A DNA stretch of 64,000 nt, taken from NCBI RefSeq assembly GCF_000347775.1, contig NZ_APAT01000013.1:248001-312000 (forward strand), read 5' to 3'. Positions 1-8,990 of the stretch are shown here, piece by piece (positions within the stretch are counted from its first letter, which is position 1; the number at the start of each line of letters is the position of its first letter). Under the pieces are notes generated by a model, which was not told the DNA's origin, searched no databases, and worked only from the letters and a program-made list of their open reading frames with translations. The position numbers were made by a program, and so were the translations under genes. The DNA is from Marinobacter santoriniensis NKSG1 (GTDB taxonomy: Bacteria; Pseudomonadota; Gammaproteobacteria; Pseudomonadales; Oleiphilaceae).

Positions 1-2
1 GC

Positions 3-1154
3 AGATCGACGGTTTGGATGCTGGCGCTGTTCGCTTCGATCATCGGGGTGAGTGGCTGCAGCACGACAGATACCTTTGAACAACCGGCACCGTTGCCCGA
101 CGTCGATACCACGGTAGAATTTGATCAGGTCTGGGACATGTCCGTTGGCGACGGCCATGATGGAAGCTTTTTGTATCTGGCGCCGCTGAATGCCGGCGAT
201 ACGATCTACGCAGCTTCCGCGGATGGCGACCTGGTCGCCGTAACACCGGACACAGGCAAGCTGATCTGGGAGCGGGAGCTCAAGGACCGAATCTTTGCCG
301 GCGTTGGTGGCGACGCCGACCAGTTGTATCTCGTCACGCGGGAAGCGGATCTGATTGCTCTTTCAAGGGAAAACGGCGAGGAACTCTGGCGCAAATCCCT
401 GCCGACAGAGGTGCTCTCTGCCCCCCAATCGAACGGCTCCATGGTCGTGGTTCAGACGACCGATGGTCGCGTCCTGGCCTACGATTCCGCCAAGGGTGAC
501 AAGCTCTGGCAATATGAGAGCACAGTCCCGGTTCTTTCCATCCGGGGGGCCGCTGCGCCTCTTGTGGGTGGGGATGTTGTTATTGCCTCCTTCGCCAACG
601 GAAAGCTTATGGCGCTTGCCGGGGACTCCGGGCAGCCCATCTGGCAGTATGAAGTCGGCCAGCCCAAAGGGCGGACGGAGCTTGAGCGCCTGGTGGATAT
701 CACCGGCCAGCCTGTTGTCCTTGACCGGGCACTGATGGTCGTTGGCTATCAGGGAAAGCTTGCGCTGATTGATATCCAGACCGGACGGGAGATCTGGAGC
801 ACGAAAGCGTCCAGCCTTTACGCACCTGCGCTTGGCGACGGCAACATCTATCTGGCGTCGGCCAACGGTGATGTCAGAGCCCTGCGCGGTTCCGATCGCG
901 ATGAATTGTGGGTCCAGGACCGCCTCGCCTGGCGGCAGGTTACCCAGCCGGTGGTGTCGGGGGATTATGTCGTGGTCGGCGACTTTGAGGGCTACCTCCA
1001 CGCCCTGTCTGCGAAAGACGGGAGCCTTCAGGGGCAGATGGAATTCGACGATGAGGGTATCCGCGTACCGGCACAGAGACTGGCGAATGGTAACCTGCTC
1101 GTTTTTGGAAACGGCGGACGTCTGGCCGTCTTCGAACTCAGAAAATCAGAGTAA
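3..1154 (+). CDS. bamB: Outer membrane assembly lipoprotein BamB (5' end probably outside window)
   Basis: BamB is the beta-propeller lipoprotein of the Bam complex, which folds outer membrane proteins; it sits on the periplasmic face of the outer membrane. The first ATG is at 18, but the frame is open back to base 3 and reads RSTVW before it, so the true start is probably just upstream of the window. A hydrophobic stretch ends in the lipobox VSGC. The rest has repeated propeller blades of the PQQ type, each with a G-x-x-x-W strand such as GKLIWERE, GDKLWQYE, GQPIWQYE and GREIWSTK. The length of about 380 residues fits the family. It is followed 9 bases later by der, an arrangement common in gammaproteobacteria. 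Confidence 0.93.
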   Translation, partial: RSTVWMLALFASIIGVSGCSTTDTFEQPAPLPDVDTTVEFDQVWDMSVGDGHDGSFLYLAPLNAGDTIYAASADGDLVAVTPDTGKLIWERELKDRIFAGVGGDADQLYLVTREADLIALSRENGEELWRKSLPTEVLSAPQSNGSMVVVQTTDGRVLAYDSAKGDKLWQYESTVPVLSIRGAAAPLVGGDVVIASFANGKLMALAGDSGQPIWQYEVGQPKGRTELERLVDITGQPVVLDRALMVVGYQGKLALIDIQTGREIWSTKASSLYAPALGDGNIYLASANGDVRALRGSDRDELWVQDRLAWRQVTQPVVSGDYVVVGDFEGYLHALSAKDGSLQGQMEFDDEGIRVPAQRLANGNLLVFGNGGRLAVFELRKSE

Positions 1155-1163
1155 CCTACCTTT

Positions 1164-2582
1164 ATGACGCCAGTAATTGCCCTTGTTGGTCGACCCAATG
1201 TGGGAAAGTCGACGCTATTCAATCAGATGACCCGATCCCGGGATGCGCTTGTCGCGGATTTTCCGGGCCTGACCCGGGACCGTAAATACGGCGAAGGTAA
1301 TTACGAGGGCCAGCGGTTCATTGTCATCGACACCGGGGGACTGACTGGCGATGAGGTCGGACTTGACGCCGAGATGGCGCGCCAGTCGATGCAGGCCGTC
1401 GAAGAAGCCGATATCGTACTGTTCCTGGTGGACGGGCGTGCCGGGCTGACGGCTGGCGATGAAATGATCGCCGATCATCTCCGCCGAAGCGGCAAGCAGG
1501 CACATCTGGTCGTCAACAAGACGGATGGTCAGGATCCGGATGTCGCTGCCGCCGATTTCTACAGCCTGGGTTTTGATTCCACCTACCTGATTGCGGCCTC
1601 CCACAACCGGGGCATTCGCTCGATGCTTGAAGAGCTGCTTCCGAATCCGGAAGAAGGTGAGGAAGACAGCGCAGAACGTTATCCCGGTATCCGGATTGGC
1701 GTGGTTGGCAGGCCAAATGTGGGCAAGTCCACTCTGGTTAACCGGATGCTCGGGGAAGACCGGGTGGTGGTATACGATATGCCCGGGACCACGCGAGACA
1801 GTGTCTATATCCCATACGAAAGGCAGGGAACGCAGTACACGCTCATCGATACCGCCGGGGTGCGTCGAAGAAAGAACGTTCGGGAAACCGTCGAGAAGTT
1901 CTCGATTATCAAAACTCTTCAGGCAATCGACGATGCCCATGTCGTCATTCTGGTGATTGACGCACGGGAAGGTCTTGTCGATCAGGACCTCCATCTGATC
2001 GGATTTGTGCTCGATGCCGGCCGTTCGCTGGTGATTGCTGTCAATAAGTGGGACGGCATGGATCCCGAAGAGCGCTCCCGGGTCAAGGAGCAGGTCAGAA
2101 GGCGCCTGGATTTTCTCGACTACGCTGACAAGCATTACATCTCTGCGCTCCACGGTTCCGGAGTGGGTGTGATGTATGAGTCTGTGGAAGCCTGCTACGA
2201 ATCCGCCATGGCGAAGTGGCCGACAAACCGCCTCACCGCGATCCTTCAGGATGCCGTTGTTCAGCATCAGCCGCCCATGGTGCATGGCCGCCGGATCAAG
2301 CTGCGCTATGCCCATCAGGGTGGCTCCAACCCACCAGTTATTGTGGTTCACGGAAACCAGACCGAGGCGTTGCCCGGTGCCTACAAGCGCTACCTGGAAA
2401 ACACCTTCCGAAAGATTCTGAAGGTCAACGGCTCTCCCATACGGTTCGAATTCCGGTCCAGTGAAAACCCGTTTGCCGGCAAGGTGGATCGTCTGACACC
2501 CCGTCAAAAGGTCAAAAAAGACAATGACCTGAAGAAAGGGCGGCGTATCAGGAAGACACGCCAGAAAAGTCTCAAGCGCTGA
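1164..2582 (+). CDS. der: Ribosome assembly GTPase Der (EngA)
   Basis: Der is a double-domain GTPase needed for 50S ribosomal subunit maturation. Two complete G domains are visible. The motif GRPNVGKST occurs near the N-terminus and again near residue 180. G3 motifs are DTGG in the first domain and DTAG in the second. NKxD motifs are NKTD and NKWD. The C-terminal KH-like domain ends in a basic tail ([16 protein letters not shown]). The 472 residues are typical. It lies directly after bamB and is probably cotranscribed with it. Its last 11 bases overlap the end of convergent pta, so there is no room for a separate terminator between the two. Confidence 0.97.
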   Translation: MTPVIALVGRPNVGKSTLFNQMTRSRDALVADFPGLTRDRKYGEGNYEGQRFIVIDTGGLTGDEVGLDAEMARQSMQAVEEADIVLFLVDGRAGLTAGDEMIADHLRRSGKQAHLVVNKTDGQDPDVAAADFYSLGFDSTYLIAASHNRGIRSMLEELLPNPEEGEEDSAERYPGIRIGVVGRPNVGKSTLVNRMLGEDRVVVYDMPGTTRDSVYIPYERQGTQYTLIDTAGVRRRKNVRETVEKFSIIKTLQAIDDAHVVILVIDAREGLVDQDLHLIGFVLDAGRSLVIAVNKWDGMDPEERSRVKEQVRRRLDFLDYADKHYISALHGSGVGVMYESVEACYESAMAKWPTNRLTAILQDAVVQHQPPMVHGRRIKLRYAHQGGSNPPVIVVHGNQTEALPGAYKRYLENTFRKILKVNGSPIRFEFRSSENPFAGKVDRLTPRQKVKKDNDLKKGRRIRKTRQKSLKR

Positions 2583-4728
2583 CGGGCTTTTGTTGCTCCA
2601 CCTGCCGGGCCTGAACGGCCGTCAAGGCAATGGTGAAAACAATGTCCTCTACCAGAGCACCGCGGGACAGGTCGTTCACGGGCTTTCTCAAACCCTGAAG
2701 CATGGGGCCGATGCTCACCACATTGGCGCTGCGCTGAACGGCCTTGTAGGTGGTATTGCCCGTATTCAGATCCGGGAAGATGAACACGGTTGCCCGGCCG
2801 GCAACCTTGCTGTCCGGAGCTTTGCTGCGGGCGACGCTTTCGATGGCAGCGGCGTCGTACTGGAGCGGACCATCGATCAGCAGGTCAGGGCGTCTCTGAC
2901 GCGCGATATGCGTTGCCTTCCGCACTTTTTCCACATCCGAGCCCGTGCCTGATTCACCCGTACTGTAACTGATCATCGCAACCACCGGGTCAATCCCGAA
3001 TGCTTCAGCCGACTCGGCGCTCTGGATGGCGATGTCCGCAAGCTCCTCGGCATCCGGATCGGGGTTGATGGCGCAGTCGCCATAGACCACGACCTGTTCC
3101 GGCAGCAACATGAAAAAGACGGACGAGACCACTTTTGCCTTTTTATGCGTCTTGATTAGCTGCAGTGCAGGACGGACCGTGTTTGCGGTCGTATGAATAG
3201 CGCCGGATACCAGGCCATCGGCTTCGTCGAGTGCGACCATCATGGTTCCGAGCACCACGTTGTCTTCCAGCATCGCTTCGGCCATCTGGTGGGTCAACCC
3301 CTTGTGTTTGCGAAGGCTCACCATCGGGGCCACATAGCGCTCCCGAACCTCGGCAGGATCAATAATCTCGATATCTTCGGGCAGCGTGAGGCCGAGTGCC
3401 CGGGCAACACTCTCTATTTCTTCGGCCTTACCGATCAGGACACAGCGGGCCAGATTCCTCTGGTGACAGATGATGGCCGCCTGAACTGTCCGTGGCTCGC
3501 TCCCTTCCGGCAATACGATCCGCTTGTGTGCGGCTCTGGCGCGTTCGGAAAGCTGGTAGCGGAAGGCGGGCGGAGACAGCCGGCTCTGTCGCTCAACGCG
3601 GAGGTGTTCGCGGAGCCATTCGGCGTCTATCCGGGGGGCCACGGCGTCCATCGCCTTTTCAATACGTTCCGGGTCGTCCAGTGGGATTGCCGTTGAGAGA
3701 CTGGCGAGCATATGTGCCGTTTCGTAGGTATTGCAGTCGGAGCCCAGAACCGGCAAGCCGGTGTCCAGGGCTCGACGGCAGAGATCGATGACGGATTGGG
3801 CCGGCATCAGGCCACCAGTCAACATGAGGCCGGCCAGAGGGACACCGTTCAGGGCGGCGAGGGCCGTGGTTACGATAATGTCTTCACGGTCGCCGGGAGT
3901 GACGACCAGCGTGTCCGGTTTGAGGATACTGGTCATGTTGCGAATGGTTCTGGCGCAAACGGAGACGGTCTTCACGCGGCGGGCGTGCATCTGCCCCTCA
4001 CTGAGGACGGGTACCTCGAGTTCCCGCACGATGTCAGAAACCCTCGGAGCCAGAAGATCCGGCTGCCAGGGTATTTCGGCCAGCAGCCGGAATCGGTTCT
4101 CCCGAAAGACCCGACACTCCTGCCGGTAATCGACGTTGGGCGTGCTTTCCAGCTCGCGATGGAGAATCAGTCCGTCTTTCTGGGGTTCGCCCACCTTATT
4201 TAGGATGACACCGATGACGTCCGGGTCTTCCGGCGAGGCGTAAAGACGCGCGGAGAATTCCAGATGTTCATCCAGCTCGGAAGCTCCGCAACTGTCCGGG
4301 GTGCTGACCAGTATGACTTCGGAACCCAGATTCCTGGCAACCTCTACGTTGAGGCGGGCGATGTAGGCCTCACTGCGGTCGGGTACCAGACCCTCGATCA
4401 GGACGACGTCGAACTGGCTGGCGACCTTCTGGAATTCGCCAACCACATTTTCCATGAGCAGGTCTGACTGGTTGCGATTGAGCAACTGTTGCGCTTTCTT
4501 GAGAGGAATCGGATCCGGTGTATTTCTATGGCTGCGATCGCGAATGAAGGTGACCGAGGAGTCCTTTCCCTTGTTGTGTCGGGATTCGGCCTGGTGTACA
4601 GCCTGACTGAAGGGTTTGTAAAACCCGACGCTGACCCCCACGCGTTCAAGTGCCCGGAGCAGGCCCAGGCACACCGACGTCAGGCCGGAATCCATGGAGG
4701 TGGGAGCAATGAAGAGACTTTTTGCCAT
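2572..4728 (-). CDS. pta: Phosphate acetyltransferase, long form
   Basis: Pta interconverts acetyl-CoA and acetyl phosphate in the acetate overflow and assimilation pathway. The 718 residues match the long, three-part enzymes. The N-terminus is a P-loop-like dethiobiotin-synthetase-type domain beginning [25 protein letters not shown] domain follows at about 215-325, and the catalytic PTA_PTB domain covers about 390-715, including [16 protein letters not shown] and [15 protein letters not shown]. The start lies 23 bases after the ackA stop on the same strand, so ackA-pta form an operon. The 3' end overlaps der by 11 bases. Confidence 0.96.
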   Translation of the reverse strand: MAKSLFIAPTSMDSGLTSVCLGLLRALERVGVSVGFYKPFSQAVHQAESRHNKGKDSSVTFIRDRSHRNTPDPIPLKKAQQLLNRNQSDLLMENVVGEFQKVASQFDVVLIEGLVPDRSEAYIARLNVEVARNLGSEVILVSTPDSCGASELDEHLEFSARLYASPEDPDVIGVILNKVGEPQKDGLILHRELESTPNVDYRQECRVFRENRFRLLAEIPWQPDLLAPRVSDIVRELEVPVLSEGQMHARRVKTVSVCARTIRNMTSILKPDTLVVTPGDREDIIVTTALAALNGVPLAGLMLTGGLMPAQSVIDLCRRALDTGLPVLGSDCNTYETAHMLASLSTAIPLDDPERIEKAMDAVAPRIDAEWLREHLRVERQSRLSPPAFRYQLSERARAAHKRIVLPEGSEPRTVQAAIICHQRNLARCVLIGKAEEIESVARALGLTLPEDIEIIDPAEVRERYVAPMVSLRKHKGLTHQMAEAMLEDNVVLGTMMVALDEADGLVSGAIHTTANTVRPALQLIKTHKKAKVVSSVFFMLLPEQVVVYGDCAINPDPDAEELADIAIQSAESAEAFGIDPVVAMISYSTGESGTGSDVEKVRKATHIARQRRPDLLIDGPLQYDAAAIESVARSKAPDSKVAGRATVFIFPDLNTGNTTYKAVQRSANVVSIGPMLQGLRKPVNDLSRGALVEDIVFTIALTAVQARQVEQQKPVSA

Positions 4729-4751
4729 AGTCGGACACCGGTTTCCGTTAT

Positions 4752-5942
4752 TTATTCCTGAGAGGCGGCAATTCTCTGTGATTCCCGCGCAATGACCAGT
4801 TCCTCATTGGTTGGTACAACCAGAACAGGGAACCGGGAGTCGGCATCATTGATGTAGCCGTCGCTGTTCTGACCGTGCTCCTGATTCAGTTCCGCGTTCA
4901 GGCAGAGTCCTGAAAGCCGGAGGTGATCCAGTGTCTGCTTTCGGACTCTCGCACTGTTTTCGCCAATGCCGCCGGTGAACACAAGGCCATCCAGGCGATC
5001 CAGAGAGGCCATCATGGCGCCGATATAGCGCGCGAGGCGATAGCAGAAGACCTCTACAGCGACGAGCGAAGGTTCGTGTCCGTGGTCCGCCAGTTCACAC
5101 AGTGTGCGCATATCGTTGGTCTGGCCGGAGAGTCCCAACAGGCCGCTTTTGTGGTTGAGGACGTGGTGGAGTTGGTCCTGATCAATGCCTTTGGTCTTGA
5201 GGAAGTCGAACAGGCCGGGGTCGATGTCGCCGCTCCGGCTGCCCATGACAAGCCCCTCCAGCGGCGTTAACCCCATACTCGTGTCAACGCTGATCCCGTC
5301 CCGGATTGCCGCAATGCTGCAGCCGTTGCCCAGATGGGCCGAGATGATGGAGGTAGTGGCCGGTGTTTTCCCGAGGCGTTGGGCCGATTCAGTCAGCATG
5401 AACTGATGGCTGGTCCCGTGAAAGCCATAGCGACGCACGCCCCACTGGCGATAATAATCATAGGGCAGGGCATACAGGTAGGCCTTCCGGGGCAAGGTCT
5501 GGTGGAATGCGGTATCAAATACGGCAATATGGGGCACCGATGGAAACAGCGCGCGGGTTGCCCTGATGCCGGACAGATTCACCGGATTGTGCAGGGGTGC
5601 AAGACTGGCGCAATCTTCAATTGCCTCGATGACGGCCTCGTCTATCAATACCGCATCATGGAAGGTCTCCCCACCATGAACCACCCGATGTCCGACAGCG
5701 GAGGGTGTTCCCTGGATAACGTCCAGGTCGACCAACGCGTGAATCATCGCTTCCAGGGCCTCCCGGTGCGAAGCATCCGGTGGTAGTTTGACCGGTTGGT
5801 CGTGATGCCGGAGATGGGCCACCGCGTCGCCCTGGTGGAGTCTTTCGGCAAGACCTGAGGCCCGGACCCGAAACGCGCCGTCAAACACCGCGAGCTTGAG
5901 AGTGGAGCTTCCGCAATTTACAACGAGAATCGTGTCTTCCAT
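4752..5942 (-). CDS. ackA: Acetate kinase
   Basis: AckA converts acetyl phosphate and ADP to acetate and ATP, and works with Pta. The 396-residue protein opens with the ASKHA-type phosphate-binding stretch VVNCGSSTLKLAVF. It also contains VVHGGE, AVFDTAFHQTLP, GFHGTSH and the AHLGNGCS motif, all acetate kinase hallmarks, and FTGGIGEN near the C-terminus. The start codon is only 4 bases after the stop of the upstream GGDEF/EAL gene, which suggests translational coupling. Confidence 0.97.
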   Translation of the reverse strand: MEDTILVVNCGSSTLKLAVFDGAFRVRASGLAERLHQGDAVAHLRHHDQPVKLPPDASHREALEAMIHALVDLDVIQGTPSAVGHRVVHGGETFHDAVLIDEAVIEAIEDCASLAPLHNPVNLSGIRATRALFPSVPHIAVFDTAFHQTLPRKAYLYALPYDYYRQWGVRRYGFHGTSHQFMLTESAQRLGKTPATTSIISAHLGNGCSIAAIRDGISVDTSMGLTPLEGLVMGSRSGDIDPGLFDFLKTKGIDQDQLHHVLNHKSGLLGLSGQTNDMRTLCELADHGHEPSLVAVEVFCYRLARYIGAMMASLDRLDGLVFTGGIGENSARVRKQTLDHLRLSGLCLNAELNQEHGQNSDGYINDADSRFPVLVVPTNEELVIARESQRIAASQE

Positions 5943-5946
5943 GCCA

Positions 5947-8376
5947 TCATTCCGATTCCTGGATCCGTACCCGGTGATTGGTTTTCAGCCAGCGCTCGAA
6001 ATCCGCTTCCGGTTGCGGCCGGCTGTAGAAATAGCCCTGTGAAAAATCGCATCCCTCGTGTTTGAGGAAGTGCGTCTGGGCTTCTTCTTCAACACCCTCG
6101 GCAATCACGCTCAGCCCAAGGCTGTGGGCCATGTTGATGATTGCGCGAACCAGAGAGGCATCCTCCGGGTTCTTCATCAGATCCTGTACGAAGGACTTGT
6201 CAATTTTCAGCGTATCAAAGGGGTAACTCTTGAGATAGCTGAGCGCGGAGTAGCCCGTGCCAAAATCATCCACGGACAGTTTGATGCCGGCGTGGTCAAG
6301 CTGACGAAGGATTTCGGCGGTTTCGATGGAGTTATCCAGTATCAGTCGTTCGGTGATTTCCAGCTCCAGGAGCTGTGGCGAGAGGCCGGTCCTTTTGAGC
6401 GCGTTCATTACGACATTGGTAAACCCCGGGTCACGGAACTGTCTCGGTGATACGTTCACGGATATTCCGATGTCGCGTCCCGCCATATCTCGCCAGCTGA
6501 CCGCAGCGCGGCAGGCCTCTTCGATAACCCATTCACCAATCGGTATGATCAGGCCGGTTTCTTCTGCCAGCGGGATGAAGCGGTCCGGCATCACCATGCC
6601 CATTGTGGGATTGTTCCACCGCAACAGCGCTTCGACCCCATGAAGATTTCCGGTATCGGTCCGGACGATGGGCTGGTAGTAGAGTTCGAACTCCTGAAGT
6701 TCAAGCGCACGCCGCATCCTTGATTCCATCTGAAGCCTCTCATGAGAAACTTCAGTCATCTCCGGCGCAAAGTGAGCAAAAGCGCTTTTACCTTTGTGTT
6801 TGGCCTGATACATCGCCGCATCGGCATGTTGCAGCAGAGTTCCGCTATTGTCTGAATCCGTCGGGAATATGGCGATACCGATACTGGTGGTCACGAAGAC
6901 TTCCTGACCATTGAGAATATAGGGTGTGGAAAACGTTTTCAGGATCCGCTCAGCTACCTGTGACGACGCCTCCGCCCCGGGCAGCCCGGGAAGAATTACC
7001 AGAAATTCGTCGCCGCCCAGGCGCGCGACCGTGCTGGTCCCACGCAGGCAGCTGGAGATCCGGCGCGCGGCCTCGATCAGGAGATTGTCGCCGGCGTCGT
7101 GGCCGAGGGTATCGTTGATGTGTTTGAAATTATCCAGATCCAGGAACATGACGCCCACGAGCGTGTTCTCGCGGCGGGCCTGGGCAAGCGCAAGTTTGAG
7201 GCGATCCAGTGCGAGCATCCGGTTGGGAAGCCCTGTAAGGATGTCGTAGTTGGCCTGGCGCAACAGCTGCTGCTCGTAACGTTTCCGGATACTGATGTCC
7301 TCACCAAGAATCAGATAACCGGTGATTTCGCCGGAATTATCCTTGATTGGAGTGACGATCAGTTGCTCCCAGAAACGCTCTCCGCTTTTCCGGACGCTGT
7401 TTACTTCCCCCTGCCAGACGCCGACCCGCTGAACCTGAAGCCGGATGGATTGCCAGAGATTTCGGCTTTCACGGCTGTCGACATTCTTTTCATTCAGTTC
7501 GGCGGGGTGCTTGCCGATGATCGACTCGCGATCAAAGCCGGTGAGTTGGCTGAACTTCTGGTTGGCAAATTCGATCTGCCACTGCCTGTCGCAAATGAGG
7601 ACCGATGAAGGACTTTGTTCAATGGCTTTGGAAAACTTCCGGATTTCGGCGGCATCGCGTTCCTGGCGTGCCAGGTCCGCATTGAGTCGCTCGCGCATCT
7701 GATTGATGGCGTCGGTTACCTGTCCGAGTTCATCCCGCCGGTTAACCGGCGTGTCAGGACGATCGAGGGACAGGGGCAGGCCGAGGGTTTCCAGGGAGAA
7801 ATCCCTGGCGTAGTCCGCCATGGCACTAAGGTGTCGGGTAACGAGAAAACGGAATATCCACAAGATAAGGATGGAGACAAAAAACGTCTTGAGAAACTGG
7901 GTCGCAAGAATGACGCCGACCTTGTGTTTCATTTCGCGGTACACACGATCCAGGCTGGCGGTGATTGTAAGCTCGCCGAGCTTCACGCTCTCGTCACCCT
8001 CGTGATAGAGATTGAAGCTGTGGGTTTTGGTCTGCGAATTCCGGGGGATATCGCCGAGGACCAGTTCTGAATCCGGCTCGATTCTGAGGCGAAGATGGAC
8101 AATATCCGGAAGGCTCAGGATCCCCTCCATCTGCGTCTGAAGCAGTTTCTGGTCAAGTGCCCACAGGCTTCTCGACAAACTGGAGGAATAGCCGGATTCC
8201 ACAACCTGCATTCGGCGATCGATCAGGGAAAGGTCTTTGCGGTAATCCGAGTAGATCTGGATCGCAGAAGCGATCAGCGTGAACACCGAGCTGAACAGCA
8301 GAATCCAGGCGAGCAACCGGAAGGACAGGGGCGATCCCGTTCGGAAACGTTGAAGACGTGTCGACAGTTTTGCCAT
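5947..8376 (-). CDS. Membrane PAS-GGDEF-EAL protein (c-di-GMP turnover)
   Basis: This 809-residue protein is a membrane sensor for cyclic di-GMP metabolism. A transmembrane helix lies near residues 19-42. A periplasmic domain of about 120 residues of unrecognised type follows, then a second helix (about 153-172) and a linker resembling HAMP. A PAS domain (about 245-370) precedes GGDEF and EAL domains. The cyclase signature GGDEF is intact, but the usual RxxD inhibitory site reads RGTS. The EAL domain keeps EALLRW and DDFGTGYS, so phosphodiesterase activity is plausible. Which activity dominates cannot be told from sequence. It ends 4 bases before ackA on the same strand, so it heads a likely three-gene transcript with ackA and pta. 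Confidence 0.9.
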   Translation of the reverse strand: MAKLSTRLQRFRTGSPLSFRLLAWILLFSSVFTLIASAIQIYSDYRKDLSLIDRRMQVVESGYSSSLSRSLWALDQKLLQTQMEGILSLPDIVHLRLRIEPDSELVLGDIPRNSQTKTHSFNLYHEGDESVKLGELTITASLDRVYREMKHKVGVILATQFLKTFFVSILILWIFRFLVTRHLSAMADYARDFSLETLGLPLSLDRPDTPVNRRDELGQVTDAINQMRERLNADLARQERDAAEIRKFSKAIEQSPSSVLICDRQWQIEFANQKFSQLTGFDRESIIGKHPAELNEKNVDSRESRNLWQSIRLQVQRVGVWQGEVNSVRKSGERFWEQLIVTPIKDNSGEITGYLILGEDISIRKRYEQQLLRQANYDILTGLPNRMLALDRLKLALAQARRENTLVGVMFLDLDNFKHINDTLGHDAGDNLLIEAARRISSCLRGTSTVARLGGDEFLVILPGLPGAEASSQVAERILKTFSTPYILNGQEVFVTTSIGIAIFPTDSDNSGTLLQHADAAMYQAKHKGKSAFAHFAPEMTEVSHERLQMESRMRRALELQEFELYYQPIVRTDTGNLHGVEALLRWNNPTMGMVMPDRFIPLAEETGLIIPIGEWVIEEACRAAVSWRDMAGRDIGISVNVSPRQFRDPGFTNVVMNALKRTGLSPQLLELEITERLILDNSIETAEILRQLDHAGIKLSVDDFGTGYSALSYLKSYPFDTLKIDKSFVQDLMKNPEDASLVRAIINMAHSLGLSVIAEGVEEEAQTHFLKHEGCDFSQGYFYSRPQPEADFERWLKTNHRVRIQESE

Positions 8377-8538
8377 GTCGTAACTTCAGCCACCCTGTTC
8401 GGAATGTAAAAAACGAAGCAACCGCACCCCGTCGAATATAGCAGTAGTCGTTATCAAATGCTTTGCAAATACAGGAAAAATGGAGAGAAATGTGGGGCCG
8501 TTCAGCAAAATACCCGGTTTCGGTGTAAATGTAGCCAG

Positions 8539-8580
8539 TTGATTTAGGTCAATACGGGTGGTTGATCGCGGGCGTAACCT
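8539..8580 (+). promoter_or_regulatory. Class II ANR/FNR-type promoter ahead of the ccoM-like gene
   Basis: TTGATTTAGGTCAA at 8539-8552 matches the FNR/ANR consensus TTGAT-N4-ATCAA at 9 of 10 defined bases. A possible -10 element TAACCT lies at 8575-8580. A start site near 8587 would put the box centre at about -41.5, the classical position for class II activation. The site is 66 bases upstream of the small gene at 8618. It is also about 165 bases upstream of the divergent GGDEF/EAL gene, so a role there is possible too. Confidence 0.7.
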
Positions 8581-8617
8581 GAACTCAATCGAACGTGTTG
8601 AGTGAAGGAGACGTAAA

Positions 8618-8779
8618 ATGTATATGGATTCCGTCGTAATTGCAGGGATTGTAACGGTTCTGCTGATGCTGGGATTTTTTATCGGGGTCGGCATCTTCGT
8701 CATGAGAGACGAGAAACGCCATGGTCATGCAGGGTTGCATCATCATGACAAAAGCGGGGGTAATTCAGGCAAGCACTGA
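8618..8779 (+). CDS. ccoM: Small membrane protein, probable cbb3 oxidase subunit CcoM
   Basis: This 53-residue protein has one transmembrane helix: MYMDSVVIAGIVTVLL followed by a hydrophobic run to about residue 29. A short polar tail then has several histidines (GHAGLHHHDK). The N-terminal pattern (F/Y-x-D-x-V-V-I-A-G-V/I-V-T-V) resembles CcoM, the single-helix accessory subunit of the cbb3 cytochrome oxidase described in Pseudomonas stutzeri, although this one has a longer, histidine-rich tail. A good ribosome binding site (AAGGAG at 8605-8610) sits 7 bases before the ATG. The ANR/FNR-type promoter upstream fits a microaerobic oxidase subunit. The assignment comes from remembered family features, not from a search. 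Confidence 0.7.
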   Translation: MYMDSVVIAGIVTVLLMLGFFIGVGIFVMRDEKRHGHAGLHHHDKSGGNSGKH

Positions 8780-8802
8780 CCCGATGTAGGTCAGTTGAAA
8801 AT

Positions 8803-8878
8803 TGGCGTCCCCTAGGGGGTTCGAACCCCTGTTGCCGCCGTGAAAGGGCGGAGTCCTAGGCCACTAGACGAAGGGGAC
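8803..8878 (-). tRNA. tRNA-Glu (UUC anticodon)
   Basis: Read on the minus strand, the 76-base sequence folds into a full cloverleaf. The acceptor stem GTCCCCT pairs with AGGGGAC. The anticodon arm is CCGCC-CTTTCAC-GGCGG with anticodon TTC, and the T arm contains GGTTCGAACC. The terminal CCA is encoded. It is convergent with the ccoM-like gene. Confidence 0.97.
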
Positions 8879-8917
8879 GCAACGTTTTCAAAGCCTTGCC
8901 TCGTCGAGGTGGCGCGT

Positions 8918-8946
8918 ATATTAAGTAAGGCGTTGACCTCTGTCAA
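8918..8946 (-). promoter_or_regulatory. Sigma-70 promoter of tRNA-Glu
   Basis: On the minus strand a perfect -35 TTGACA (8946-8941) is followed after 17 bases by TAATAT (8923-8918), about 40 bases upstream of the tRNA. A GC-rich stretch after the -10 box resembles a stringent discriminator. A perfect inverted repeat, CGTTGAC-CTCT-GTCAACG at 8931-8948, overlaps the -35 box. Confidence 0.8.
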
Positions 8947-8990
8947 CGCTTTTCACGAAAAAAATAGCCGCCACTTCGAAAGGCCGATCG

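Noticed and set aside
1215..2507. 430-codon minus-strand frame opposite der
   Set aside because: Antisense shadow of der, with low-complexity translation and no family resemblance.
8776..8794. CTGACC-N7-GGTCAG hairpin after the ccoM-like gene as a terminator
   Set aside because: Only a 6-bp stem with no T tract; it is too weak to call.
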